A DNA stretch of 64,000 bases from contig CAJNDS010002535.1 of the NCBI GenBank assembly GCA_905221605.1, forward strand, positions 1,152,001 through 1,216,000. The letters run 5' to 3'. Below the pieces are notes generated by a model. That model ran no database searches and was not told the origin of the DNA. It saw only the letters and a program-made list of their open reading frames with translations. How positions within the stretch are numbered: position 1 is the stretch's first letter; every line of letters begins with the position of its first letter. Source of the DNA: Symbiodinium natans (lineage: Eukaryota; Sar; Dinophyceae; Suessiales; Symbiodiniaceae). This document shows, piece by piece, positions 51,510-61,908 of this stretch. Both the position numbers and the translations under genes were made by a program.

Positions 51510-53048
51510 TCACAGGGTCTTGGCTAGGTGCAGAACATGCCTGACTGGGTTGAAAAGGAACTCGAATTCCTCCGCATCCTCGGCTGCCTGCCAAGCTGCA
51601 CTAAGAGCCGAATCTGGAGAACTGGAAGAAGTCACCTCGTCCGAAGGAACCGCTGGGAGAGGTACGCAGGTAGAAGCGGGGGCACCATCCGGAGCGAACG
51701 AGACCAGGTCGAAGGTGCCAGAGGTCGAAGAAGAAGCCGCTGCACGCACCAGCCCAGCACCAGGATCATCGTCCTCAGAATCGCTCGAGGAGTCCACGTC
51801 CAGCTCCGCTGGCGGTCTGGCACTCAAGGCCGGAATTTCACCACTTGGCTCGGCCGGGGCGAGGGCAGGCACTGTGAACGGCACATCGGGCAAGGGTGGC
51901 CGAGAACCACGAGCACTAGGACGTAGAGGGCGAAAGCCAGATGCCACGGCCCTCACCACTTGCTGCTGCAACTCCAAGGGACCGGCGATGTCATCACGCC
52001 CATACAACTCTGGCATCGCCCCGGAAACCGAGCGATGATGACCTTGCTGACGACGAAGATTATCATCGAGCAGAAGCTGTTTAGCCACGGAGAGGAGGGT
52101 GACCTTCAGAGAGTGGACTCCGATAAGGTCCAAATCTGGACGCTTCTCTGCCGGCGTAGAAGAATAGCAATCCCGAAGCAATGACCGCAGGAGCAGAATA
52201 CCTCGGTGTCGAGAGAGAGGACCCAGTAACTGAGGTCGCCAGGGGTCGTCGCCGAGCTCCGCCAGAAGAAAATCCGGCTCGAAGTTGGGGTGCAAAGAGG
52301 TAGTCGTATGAACCGCTTCTTGCAAGAGCTGCACGAACACCTGGCCCCAACCCGGGCCGCCCACCGGGCGGGATGTAAAGCCGCTGGCCAGAGCGGCCCA
52401 AGGCATGGAACGCGATGTCGTCTTGGTTCGCATAGCACAACCCAGGACAGCGGATTCCACGGCGTGAACCTTGGCCGGCGATGACCAAAGAGCATCCGAC
52501 CAGCGCAAGCTAGCCAAAATGCAGGTCAGAAAAGCCCCACACTGCAAACGTCGAGCGGGAGAGAGGGTCACATCGAGGATCTGAACCTCCAGCCAGATGA
52601 CAAAAGACAATGGTAGAGGGGCAGTCTCAAGCCGTTGTGTTGCCACCGCCGCTCGAGCATAAGAGGACACCGCCGATGTTGCCAGTGCTGAAATCAGCGA
52701 GGGAATCTCGAGGCGGCGTGCCACAAAGCGGAGACCCTTAATCCAACCAACTGCTGATTGCGACGTACCCCGTGCATGAACCTGGAGGAAGTCGAGCAGC
52801 ACACGCAGGCTGGGCGAAAACTGGGACTCTGACAGAACCGCGCAGAAGGAGACCCACTGATCCCAGCAGTTGAAGTAGGCACTCAGAGTTGCAGGTGCAT
52901 AAGACACAACCAGACGCACCATATGTGTCTCGCCCCCAGGCTGACGGAGAAGATCCGAGATCACGTCACTGTCCTTGCGTGCAGAGCATGCTATGCCCAG
53001 CCAACGGTCCAGCTGCGAATTGCGAGCATTGCGAAAAGCTTCCTGCAT
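51510..53048 (-). CDS. Tyrosine recombinase
   Basis: The frame opens at 53648, but recognisable protein starts near Met201 (MQEAFRNARNSQLDRWLG, ATG near 53048); before that the composition is unlike protein. Numbering from the frame start, residues 245-330 are the N-terminal SAM-like DNA-binding domain (TLSAYFNCWDQWVSFC, QSAVGWIKGLRFVARRL). The catalytic domain follows: R382 in LRWSDALW, K409, H512-S-L-K515, H537-H-R539 and nucleophile Y549 in PELYGRDD. This R-H-x-x-K-H-Y set is that of the DIRS/PAT recombinases which insert the circular cDNA. The Ser/Asp/Pro-rich C-tail to the stop is presumably disordered. It appears intact. Confidence 0.85.
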   Translation of the reverse strand: MQEAFRNARNSQLDRWLGIACSARKDSDVISDLLRQPGGETHMVRLVVSYAPATLSAYFNCWDQWVSFCAVLSESQFSPSLRVLLDFLQVHARGTSQSAVGWIKGLRFVARRLEIPSLISALATSAVSSYARAAVATQRLETAPLPLSFVIWLEVQILDVTLSPARRLQCGAFLTCILASLRWSDALWSSPAKVHAVESAVLGCAMRTKTTSRSMPWAALASGFTSRPVGGPGWGQVFVQLLQEAVHTTTSLHPNFEPDFLLAELGDDPWRPQLLGPLSRHRGILLLRSLLRDCYSSTPAEKRPDLDLIGVHSLKVTLLSVAKQLLLDDNLRRQQGHHRSVSGAMPELYGRDDIAGPLELQQQVVRAVASGFRPLRPSARGSRPPLPDVPFTVPALAPAEPSGEIPALSARPPAELDVDSSSDSEDDDPGAGLVRAAASSSTSGTFDLVSFAPDGAPASTCVPLPAVPSDEVTSSSSPDSALSAAWQAAEDAEEFEFLFNPVRHVLHLAKTL

Positions 53049-53789
53049 AGTTGAGACCGATCGAATGCCCAGATTTGCAAAGGGAGGAGCCGGGGGAAAG
53101 CAAGGGCTCGGTGTGTGAAGCGGTCCTGAAGTTGGAGTAGTCCAAGATGGCCGAAGGTACGGTGACATAGGAGTCCGTAGCCGAGGACGCAGAACCGGAG
53201 CCGCGCAAGCAGATGTAGGAGTCGCCTGCAAGGGGGCTCGCACCCGCGGAAAAAGAAATGGGGCCCGACTCGGTACTGCCACAGGTAGGCGAATCCGAAC
53301 AGGACGGTACGACTCCGAGAGCTTTCCATCAGTCCAGCGAGATGGTCGAGGCAGCATGACGTAGTCAGCAGGCGTATGGGACCACCATGCAAAATGGGAT
53401 GAGGAGGGGGGGACCACTAACTTCCCGAAAACTAAGGAAAAACTCCAAAGTGAAGCAGCGGGAACAAGCACGTGAACGGTGGCAACAACCGGCGTGCAAA
53501 AAGGCACTATCGAAGAAGGCGCAAACCTTTGGGAGCTGAAGCACGGCACCCGTTCACGAACTGTACAGGCCCGAAGGCAGTGGTTCCTGAGAGGCACAGG
53601 AAGCCCTGGTATAAAAAACCCTTGTTGCAAAGGCCAAAACAACCCCAAGGAATCAACCGGAACCTAAAGCCGAAGAAACCGGAGAAACCCTGAAGGGAAG
53701 GCCAACGGTGTGCATATGGAAAAGTCGCACGCCGTGGCCGACCTCCGAGGAGAGCTGCCTCGCACAAAAGGAAGCAGACGCCGTCGAGA

Positions 53790-54590
53790 TCACGACATGG
53801 GCTCAGCAGAGGAAGTGTCGTGAGGAGCTGCCATAGAGTGCTGCAGTGCCGCCAGTTGAGCTTCCAGACGTGAGAGCCGCGATGTCACTGAACTAGAAGC
53901 TGTGGAAGAGGATTCGGAAGGTGTCACACCACCCAAAGCTGCTTCGAGAACGGCGATGCGATAGGTCGTCCCCACAGCCCACGTATCTGGTGGAGGGTCG
54001 ACAGGGCAGGGAGACAGAGGGATCCAACCAGCCAGGCCGTTCAAGAGCCGCTGATGGGTGTCAACCATCGCGGACAAGGCTCGAACCTGATTTCGAAGGT
54101 CCAAAATCCAAGGAGCAGGAGGCACCACGGGAGCATTCGGATCAAGGCGGGTCGGCCCGCACATCAAGCGCGCCTCCAGTGATTCCAAAGCTGAGCCAAG
54201 GGCTGCACAGCAAGCGTCAGTCTCTTGCAAGGCGAGGATGACAGCGACATCCAACGGCGGCATTCCCGAACCTTCCAGCAATGGTAGAGGTGACTCGTAG
54301 ACAAACTGGCGAAGCTGGTTGAACCAAGCGCGGGCTGAACCACCAGCAGCAGGGAGAACGTCTCGAGCACGAAGCTGATTCTCCAGTGCCTGTACCCGGA
54401 GGCGCAAGGAGGTGAGCTCGTCCGGCATGCGGTAGGGAGCAGAGGCAGAAGGCATTGCTGGCGATGTCGATGCCCTGAGTGCCGGAATGTCATCATCACT
54501 GCTAAAACTGACCACCGGATCATCTGGTAAAGGGGCCTGATGGCGAAGGCAGACATTGTGTCTCACATGGCGGCGCGAGCGGGGCGGCAT
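53790..54590 (-). CDS. Unknown ORF of the YR element (coiled coil)
   Basis: Start at ATG 54588-54590 (MPPRSRRHVRHN); the frame is open from 54773. About 266 residues with an Arg/His-rich start, an acidic Ser/Asp patch and two stretches with heptad-like Leu/Ala/Gln spacing (ELTSLRLRVQALENQLRA; SRLSRLEAQLAALQHSM). No catalytic motif seen. Self-assembly, perhaps a second structural protein, is a guess from the coiled coils. Confidence 0.5.
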   Translation of the reverse strand: MPPRSRRHVRHNVCLRHQAPLPDDPVVSFSSDDDIPALRASTSPAMPSASAPYRMPDELTSLRLRVQALENQLRARDVLPAAGGSARAWFNQLRQFVYESPLPLLEGSGMPPLDVAVILALQETDACCAALGSALESLEARLMCGPTRLDPNAPVVPPAPWILDLRNQVRALSAMVDTHQRLLNGLAGWIPLSPCPVDPPPDTWAVGTTYRIAVLEAALGGVTPSESSSTASSSVTSRLSRLEAQLAALQHSMAAPHDTSSAEPMS

Positions 54591-55077
54591 GAGAATAACG
54601 CACTCAACTCTAAGTAGACCCCGACAAGGTCGCAAAAGCACAGGTCCCCCAAGCCCTGAACATGCGTGAAGGACAGGCCGTCCACTAGCGGCGCCCTCAC
54701 CGATCGAGCCAAGCCGAGCGCGGCAAGGCAGAAGATGCACACAGACAGTAACGTGCCTTACTGCAAAGCTCACGAGATGAGCAGCACGTCAAAAGCAAGG
54801 GGAGCATGAACGTGCCATCACAAATTGCCAGCGTGGCCGGATGACAAGGCAACCCAAGACCGCGACGGCAATTTTGCAAGCGAGTGCACCAACTGAAGGC
54901 TGGGTACCAAAACTCATCGCTGAAAAAATGCGACCTGTACAGAGTACCTGGTGAGAACTAAAGCAAAAGATTTGCCCAACCAAGATCCAGTAGCCATACT
55001 GAGGAACAAGGAGCCAAAGGCCAGAACTGGCCACAGCAAAGTCCCAGCCGATGTCGAGGTTCGCCAGTAAGAGAAAT

Positions 55078-55773
55078 TCAAGACAAACGACGTCGAGCAC
55101 GTGGTGGGCTGCCAGATGCCGATGAAGGACGGTCTGGGACCATAAGAGCCGAGGCCTCATCCTGACATACCACCGCAGCTGCATCGGACTCGGGCGCTGC
55201 AGCCGGCAGTGGGCTATCATCAAGTTCCCGAAGATGACACATGAAGCGAGCAAACACCTGCAGAAGAACCTGGATTGGCCAAGGGGCGCCAGGAAGATTC
55301 GAATCTTGCACTGGAAGAGGCACCTCCCGCAGTCGAGTGTACAAATAATTGCAGACCTCCAGAGCAGCAGGATGATGAAGTGTCAATCCCGAGAGAGCAG
55401 TACGAAAAGGCGCGTGAAAAAGCGCCGCGGCCTCCGTATGACTCTGCAAGAGATCCACCAGGTGATCGGCCAGCTCAAAGTCCGGAGTCGGGTCCGAGGC
55501 AGAAGCTGCAGCCTGAGACTGGGGTTGCGAAGCCACGCCAGCATCAGGCCCGCAAGCAGCCACCGGGGAGCCTCCAGCAGGTTGTACACTGTGTGATGAA
55601 GCCGACGACGGAAAGTCCCGCTCGGCCCTGGACCAAGCATCTAACGCCGGGTGCTGCACAGCTGGTGGGACTTCCACCGTATCCGGCCAAAGGCGGCGAC
55701 GCCGACGCGTGACCCCAGCAGTGGCCAAATGGAAGCCATGGCACCAAAGGAGCACCAGAACAAGGGCTCGCAT
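55078..55773 (-). CDS. Unknown first ORF of the YR element
   Basis: 231 codons from ATG 55771-55773, only 9 bp inside repeat A1. The start MRALVLVLLWCHGFHLATAG resembles a signal peptide or membrane anchor and is followed by RRRRR. The middle (residues 95-190) is helical and Leu-rich, the rest Ala/Ser/Pro-rich. I do not recognise the family. The position suggests it is the first gene of the genomic RNA. Confidence 0.5.
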   Translation of the reverse strand: MRALVLVLLWCHGFHLATAGVTRRRRRLWPDTVEVPPAVQHPALDAWSRAERDFPSSASSHSVQPAGGSPVAACGPDAGVASQPQSQAAASASDPTPDFELADHLVDLLQSHTEAAALFHAPFRTALSGLTLHHPAALEVCNYLYTRLREVPLPVQDSNLPGAPWPIQVLLQVFARFMCHLRELDDSPLPAAAPESDAAAVVCQDEASALMVPDRPSSASGSPPRARRRLS

Positions 55774-55782
55774 GTGTCTAGT

Positions 55783-55996
55783 TAAGACAAAACTGCGAGG
55801 TCAAGACCTCCCGGGATCAGTCGAGCAAGAAACTGCCGGGCCAAAAAGATTGGAAAACATGCCAAGCAAAATGTGAAATCCTCAAGAGAAAATCTTCATG
55901 TCATGCACCGAGAAAATTCTCAAGAGGAAAACATAAGCTAGGCATGCCGGCCGGGCAGGGCGGGGGGGCAAACACCCTGGTTTAAAACCGTGTCCG
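55783..55996 (-). repeat. Terminal repeat A1
   Basis: 214 bp, matching 45048-45261. Its outer edge meets the second 50-bp SINE-like flank without any intervening base. Confidence 0.93.
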
Positions 55997-56046
55997 ACCG
56001 ACCTACTGAGCTGCTGACTAAAGCGGCGCCCACTTCAAAAAAAAGT
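55997..56046 (+). repeat. SINE-like 3' end, copy abutting the right end of the YR element
   Basis: 50 bp matching 44663-44713 apart from one substitution (c to a) and one A fewer. Together with the left copy it makes a direct duplication around the element. Confidence 0.85.
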
Positions 56047-56165
56047 TGTAGGCCTGGGATGCAACGTCGAGGCTTCAATAGTTACGCTTTCAAAGCTCAG
56101 AGAGCTAGTTTGGGCCTACAATGACAGGGTGGATTTTGCCGGCCCGCTTTATATCTACGGAGAGA

Positions 56166-56545
56166 ACCCCAAACAGGAAAGACCAAGGAAATGATGGGAT
56201 CGTCTTAATGTCAGATAATCAGATCTCAGATTTAGAACTGTTCAAAAGTTAAGAGATGTAAGACATGAAGATATGCCAGAGATTAATAGTCCAAATATAA
56301 GATTTCCTGTATTTGAAGGTGATTAAGTCATAACAGAAGTGGATAACGGGAAAAATGTTCATCCTGTGCCATCCAAATTCTGAGATGACAGAAAGGATTT
56401 GGAAAAGATATGAAAGTAAAAGAGTTAAGAAAGAAAAATTATTGACTCTAGGATATACTACTTCTGGAGACCCTTGAAAGATGGGTACAAAATAATTTCC
56501 AAATCCTCCAAACAAGCCAGGCAGTACTTAAAAAAGATCATACGA
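56166..56545 (-). pseudogene. Mitochondrial cox1 internal fragment (NUMT 2)
   Basis: Minus-strand reading gives PGLFGGFGNYFVPIFQGSPE, then VVYPRVNNFSFL and LSVISEFG. After a small deletion that changes frame it gives GWTFFPLSTSVMTLSPSNTG, NLIFGLLISGISSCLTSLNF and, past a TGA, TVLNLRSDYLTLRR. This is the central part of cytochrome c oxidase subunit I, decayed by an indel and a stop. The flank at 56546-56598 contains a CAATGTAA/TTACATTG stem-loop of mitochondrial type. It is in the opposite orientation to NUMT 1 and covers a different part of the gene. Confidence 0.85.
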
Positions 56546-56598
56546 AAGCCATGCAATGTAATGCTTACTTACATTGTAGAAGTTCTGGTATTCTGGAG

Positions 56599-56798
56599 TT
56601 TTCTGTCGAGCCTAGGAAAAACATCCTTGAGTCATACTTTAAACCGCGCCTTGATGACACAGCTTGCATGAGAATCAGTCCGCGCCGGTTCAAGATGCCG
56701 AAGCGATCGCAGCACAAGAGTGCAGTCATCATGCAACACAGCAGCTCCCTCAGCGCAGCACTGAAGATTGGCATGTCAGTTTCGGCGTAAAATTTTGT
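56599..56798 (+). repeat. Dispersed repeat R, copy 2
   Basis: 200 bp matching the reverse complement of 40604-40801, starting within about 50 bp of the cox1 fragment. Differences are mostly single bases and one-base indels. Confidence 0.8.
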
Positions 56799-57604
56799 TG
56801 CCCTTAGGGCCTTATGCTAAATTACAAAGCCGGTCTCCCCGAATAATACCAATACTGCATTACGAAGCCGGCTCCGTCCAAACCCAAAAGCTCTCACGCA
56901 AATGAATTTTCAAAAATTAGCAAAACAAAAATTGTTTTTCACGTTGTATGGCATTTTGGACATGCGCTGGACTTCGAATAGACTGCGGTCATCAAAGGCG
57001 ACCAAGGCAGAAAACTTCCAAGTACTCCACAGTCGATCGATTTCGAATGCCTGCCTTTTTCAACAGCGACATTATCTAAGATATATCTGCTGCGTGCTGA
57101 TGTGTTGCCGCGCTGCTGCTACAGTGTCTGCACCAAAACATGCGACTCCAAAGCTGGTTGCGCTGCTGCAGTGTCGAGCACGTTTTTTTGTCATTTGTCG
57201 ATCCCCTTGAAAAAAGTTGTGCTTGTTCGGGGTCTGCCTGGAAGTTTATCTCAAAACCCGCAAGCCCTAATCCTACGCCCAGACTATTAACCCTAAGTTT
57301 TTAACCTTGGAACCCTACGTTGCCAAGCAACAAAATGCGAACATCAATGGAATGCCACATAACATGGGCAAAATATTCAAATGTAACACAAAAATGCACA
57401 AAACACACACCATGGATGTGTGGGCGTGGTGTTTCCAAAGCCGCCAAACTTATGTTTTTGCTCGAATTCAGGGTTTTTGAAAGCCCAAAATGGTCAAAAA
57501 TCGCAAAAATTGGCTTTTTTGGGGGTTTTCAGGGCCGCGAAACTTACATTTTGGCCTTAATTCAGGGCTTGTGAACGCCCAAAATGGTCAAAAATCCCTT
57601 TCTT
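56799..57604. other. Spacer, no recognisable gene
   Basis: Short frames without resemblance. A patch near 57260-57320 has CCCTAA-like words (gccctaatcctacgcc, aaccctaag) but no clear array. Confidence 0.4.
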
Positions 57605-58088
57605 TGCCATTCTGGTAGTTCCCGGTCCCTCCCGTGTTCTCCCCTTGTCCCTTCCTGTCCCTCCCTGTCCCTCCCGTCTCCCTCCCGTCTCCCTCCCACA
57701 TCCCTCCCATGACCCTTTTCCCTCCCCCTGCAGTGTTTTTCCCATGTCCCTCCCTTGTCCCTCCCGCGTCCCTCCCTTGTCCCTCCCATGTCCCTCCCTT
57801 GTCCCTGCCGTGTCCCTCCCTTGTCCCTCCCTTGTCCCTCCCTTGTCCCTTTTGTCCCTCCCTTGTCCCTCCCTTGTCCCTCCCGCGTCCTTCCCGTGTC
57901 CCGCCCGTGTCCCGCCCGTGTCCCGCCCTGTCCCGCCCTGTCCCGCCCTTGTCCCGCCCATGTCCCGCCCGTGTCGCGCCGTGTCCCGCCCTTGTCCCGC
58001 CCTTGTTCCGCCTGTGTCCCGCCCTTGTCCGGCCATGTCCCACCCTTGTCCCGCCCTTGTCCCGCCATGTCCCGCCCTTGTCCCGCCT
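57605..58088. repeat. G/C-rich minisatellite (tgtccctccc / tgtcccgccc)
   Basis: About 480 bp of 9-19 bp units built on 'cccttgtccctc' that shift to 'cccttgtcccgc' in the right half. On the minus strand this yields a Gly/Arg/Asp/Lys repeat frame, on the plus strand Pro/Ser/Leu repeats; both are artefacts. Confidence 0.9.
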
Positions 58089-58258
58089 TTTTTTTTTCAA
58101 GTGCCACGAGCGGCTCAGTTCCGTAGCTTCTGCTGTAGTGCTTTTATGGTTTCGGCAGCTGGCGTTGGCAAAAACTCCACAGCTGTCTGATTCTTCGACA
58201 AGCTGAAGCAAGGGCATCACAATAACTGCTCGACTCGGTCCCAAGTCCGAGCGCTGCG

Positions 58259-59053
58259 ATGCATCGTTTGATCTTACCCATTTTGGTTTTGATTTTGACG
58301 CATTGCAGTGGGCACGAGGGTTGCATCTCTACCATGGGGGATGCTGGAGCAACACCAGACAACGGCCTAGCTATGCCTTCGAAGGTTGCAAAGCTTAATG
58401 GTGTATGGGCCTATGGGGACTTCGGTCTAGTTGCTTCGAAGAACACGCAGAACATCTTGAAGCGAAGCTTTCGGAGGGCATGCAGGAGGGCCTTGGTCGA
58501 GGGCCAGACTTCGTACAAGGGCAGAGTCCTTTGTTCGCAGGATGTGCCAAAAGACCTGCAGCTCAAACTGCAAGCTCACATGAAGCATTCGACTCCTTCC
58601 ACGTCACAGTCTTCCACAGCCTTGGACTCTAGGATTGATTTGGGTCGCAAGGTCAGCCCTTCTAAACCCAGACTTCGATATTTGGTTTGGAATGCCGGGG
58701 GTCTTCCTTACGATGAGTGGATGATTTGGGCCTCTTCTGCAGCTTATGACTTAATAGTCGCCACCGAAACCCGAATGCGCTTTACCTCTGAATGGCAAGT
58801 TCCAGGGTGGACCTGCGTGCACAGTGGACATCCGAATGCTGGAATACTCGTGATGGTTGCTTGCAAGTTCTGTGCTTCGGATGGACTGTCTTGGAGGGAG
58901 GTGCTCCCGGGGAGACTGGTTCACCTGCGACTCTTTGGTCGCACCGCTGTGGGTGTTATTGTTAAGACGTCGAGGCATATGGAAATGCTTAAAAAGCTTG
59001 AATATTTAACTTACGGAAAAAATAGGGAAAAAATAGGAAAACAGGAAAAATGA
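58259..59053 (+). pseudogene. LINE fragment: start of the endonuclease domain
   Basis: 264 codons from ATG 58259. Residues 139-240 resemble the APE-type endonuclease/exonuclease/phosphatase fold of non-LTR retrotransposons: RLRYLVWNAGGL with N145, DLIVATETRMR with E170, and a GILVMVACKF strand. The resemblance stops near residue 240 where the frame runs into A-rich sequence. The rest of the endonuclease and all of the RT are missing. The first 130 residues have no known domain. It is best read as a truncated element. Confidence 0.6.
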
Positions 59054-59470
59054 AATTAAAAAAAAAAAAAAAGTAAAAAAAAATTACTAAAAATAAATAG
59101 GAATGGAAGTTTCAGTGTGTGTTCCAAAAAAATAGGAAAAAATAGGAAAAATAGGAAAAATAGGAACCGAAATAAGGGAAAACACATGACACATAAAAAA
59201 TAGGAAAAAAGTATGAAAAAACACGAAAAAAATATGAAAAATATAGGGAAAACACATGAAACACAAAAAAATAAGAAAAATATAGAAGACATAGGAAAAA
59301 TAGGAAAAATGATAAGAATTGGAACAAATAGTAGAAAAAAAAAGTAATTGACAATAGGTCATGGCAACAAGATAAAATTAGCAAAGCAAAGCAATCGTAA
59401 CTACATGGGGAAATAGTAAAACAAAGCAAAAAAAAGGTAGGAAAATCACAAGCAACCATAGGGAACATTA
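59054..59470. repeat. A-rich low-complexity tract (aggaaaaat)
   Basis: Repeats of 'ataggaaaa' with poly-A runs. The Phe/Ile/Tyr-rich minus-strand frames are artefacts of it. Confidence 0.85.
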
Positions 59471-59596
59471 CAAAAGCACATCACACACAGCTCCTTTAGG
59501 ATTGAAAAACCTGTAAACCCTTTTGTTAAACATACTGCAGCCTCAAAAACCTAGGAAACATAGAAAATACATCGAAACCATAGGCCTGCACTTTTG

Positions 59597-59761
59597 ATGT
59601 CAGCTCCAAATGCTGGGGCCGTTGGTGGGGGATACCATGCCTTTGCTCCTTTGCTGGATGTTATGGCTGTGGCTACGGTGGCCACCGAGACTGCTGAAAG
59701 TGCCGAAAGCGCTGAGGCTGCTGAGGCCGAAAATCCCGACCTGCCCGGGTTTTCTAAATGA
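59597..59761 (+). CDS. Possible 54-residue ORF
   Basis: ATG 59597 to TGA 59761. The product is Ala/Glu-rich toward the end (TETAESAESAEAAEAE) and unlike the low-complexity neighbours. There is no homology I can name. It could equally be an exon piece or chance. Confidence 0.15.
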   Translation: MSAPNAGAVGGGYHAFAPLLDVMAVATVATETAESAESAEAAEAENPDLPGFSK

Positions 59762-59795
59762 GTGAGGTGCCTTTGCGTGGCAAGAAGAAGACATA

Positions 59796-59992
59796 AGACT
59801 TAAGACTTAAGACTTAAGACTTAAGACTTAAGACTTAAGACGTAAGACGTAAGACGTAAGACGTAAGACGTAAGACTCAAGACTTAAGACTTAAGACTTA
59901 AGACTTAAGATTTAAGACTTAAGACTTAAGACTTAAACTTAAGACTTAAGACTTAAGACCTAAGACTTAAGACTTCAGACTTAAGATTGCAA
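59796..59992. repeat. (TTAAGAC)n heptanucleotide array
   Basis: About 27 units of a 7-bp repeat, with a central block of GTAAGAC variants and a few single-base changes toward the right end. Confidence 0.95.
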
Positions 59993-61908
59993 GCTCACAT
60001 AGACGTAGAATCTGATGTGGGATGCTCTGGCCCGATGCTGCTGGTTCTCCTGTTGCTGGGGCGGGATCTCTGCGGCCCACTCGGCCGCTCTGACTGGCAC
60101 AAATCCCAACTGTAGCTTGGAGAGGGTGTCAAATTTGAGAAGCATCATGCCCGGCCCTTCTGTTGACTAGTGACTAGGCCCAAGCTTCGGCCAGTAGGTC
60201 TTTCCCACTGTTGTCTAGTCTCCTTATGGTCTAGAGCCTAGTTCGCACTTTTTCGGAGTTTTGCTTCGGGGCCCACGCTTTGCACAGGCACTTTTGACCC
60301 ATGCTTTGCACGGACCTCTTCCCGGAAACACGTTTGAACCATTGTCCTATGGTCCCTGTATGCCTAGGCTCTGAGGCTCAGAGCCTTCGGAAGGAAAAGA
60401 GCTGCTCTGTGGCCCCTGTCCAAATCGGCGTCGCTTGCAGCAGAGCCAGGCATCGCTTGCAGCAGAGCCAGGCACCAGCATGGTCAACAGCAGCAGGCAA
60501 AACAGAAGGCTGTGCCTCTGGTCGGAGGAACGAGCCAAGCAGTCGAAAGGTGTTCCAGCGAATACCAGTGAGCGCTGAAATCGGTGCTCTGAAGGCTGCT
60601 TCGATCCACAGGCCCCAGGCAGGTCCACAAAGCTTGGCAAGGGCCTGAATACTGGAACAAATCGACGAGGTCCAAAGCAGGATTGACAAATATCCAGCCG
60701 GCAGCAGCCATGGAAGCACAGGCACGGGTAACAAAATATGACGCTGTCTCCTTCAAAGCTCAGTGAGTCAGTGGGGTGTTGGCTGCCCCTTTTCAGGCCG
60801 CTGAAGGCACCCAACGAGGTCAAGTTAGGGCACGCTGGAGGGATTTCTCTTGTCGTGTTGCAATGTTGGAGTGATTGTACAGATGAGCTATTGAATCCAA
60901 GAGTTCAGAGGCGATCTGTATAGGCAGTGTGTGGCTTTTGATCCTGCAGCTTGCATGTTTCTCGCTCTGTCCTTGGGATGGGCAGTCAAGTGTTTCATTG
61001 TTTGCTGTCGGCGCGCTTTGACTCGTAAGGATGCCTGGATCCTAGATCAAGAAAAGCCCACAAGATGGCGATCCAGTATCCACATTGTTGTCCCCAGTAA
61101 ATATCGGCCTGGACTAGAACAAAATCAAGTCACCCGCAAGAAGGTGCCAGGTCGAGTAGCTTGTCGGCTAGTATAGCGTGCTTCTCTTTTGCAAACATAC
61201 TGTGGTGAGTGTATCGCCACGATATGCCTCAACTCATACAGCTGGGTCAATGATGCATGGACTCCCTCTTTGCCTGGTCGCTGCTTCTTTTGATCGAGCT
61301 TTTGTCTTCCGGCTATAGAAGCTGGTTGGCTCAATATACCCGAAGCTTTGCAATCTCACTTTGGGCAATTCGTTTTGAATTCGTTTGGAACTCGTTTTTC
61401 GTCATCTTTCAAATTCTTTTTGGTGCCACAACCTCCCTCTTTTCTCTTTTCAACCTCTACAGATGGGGTCGCTAACGAATTTGCAGTCGGAAGACACTTT
61501 CAGGTACCTCGGTACACAGTCTTCCTTTTGTACATACTTTTACATATTTTCGTTCTGCGTGTCTTCGAGGCTTTGTTCGTCTTCAAGACGACCGGCACTA
61601 ACAAACCTGTGCTGTGGCCCACACTAGACTGAGTCCACCTCAGCTGTGTTGCAAAGCAAAAAGCCTTTTTTTCGCCCTGGTCCCGCCCTTGTCCCATCCA
61701 TGTTCCACCCTACAGGGCCTAATTTTCAAATCAGAAAAAGCAAACACCACTCGTTTCTTGTGTTTCCATATTTCCGAGGCAGACACAACCCCTTGTTAGG
61801 CCCCCGTCTCTCCTGAAGCACCAGCTGAAGTTTTGTTTAAGGCCGCCTTCCCTTTAGGCTCCCCTAAAGCCTCAAGCTCCCCTTAAACCCCAAACTCTAG
61901 ACCTTAAT
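59993..61908. other. Spacer, no confident gene
   Basis: It includes a 22-bp tandem duplication (tcgcttgcagcagagccagg at about 60431 and 60453) and several medium frames on both strands (for example minus 60378-60734) that I cannot assign. The last part (61859-61908) begins a run of degenerate cctaaa words. Confidence 0.35.

Larger units (their letters stand above)
44714..55996 (-). mobile_element. Tyrosine-recombinase retrotransposon with split direct repeats (PAT/Ngaro/Kangaroo-like)
   Basis: Two repeat families are arranged, in element sense, as A1 (55996-55783), ORFs, B1 (45545-45270), A2 (45261-45048), B2 (44989-44714). A1 and A2 match over 214 bp with sharp edges and B1 equals B2 over 276 bp. 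This split-direct-repeat plan defines PAT/Ngaro-type YR retroelements, which replicate through a circle and leave no target duplication. All genes read on the minus strand: two unassigned ORFs, tyrosine recombinase, Gag with CCCH finger, a 2OG-oxygenase plus methyltransferase-like ORF, RT and RNase H. Having the recombinase before Gag is unusual. A single stop and two +1 steps interrupt the Gag-Pol reading although the repeats are identical. Confidence 0.9.

Noticed and set aside
57557-58244. Gly/Arg/Asp repeat protein on the minus strand and Pro/Ser repeat protein on the plus strand
   Set aside because: Pure products of the tgtccctccc minisatellite.
59056-59468. Phe/Tyr/Ile-rich membrane-like frames
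   Set aside because: Translation of the A-rich tract.
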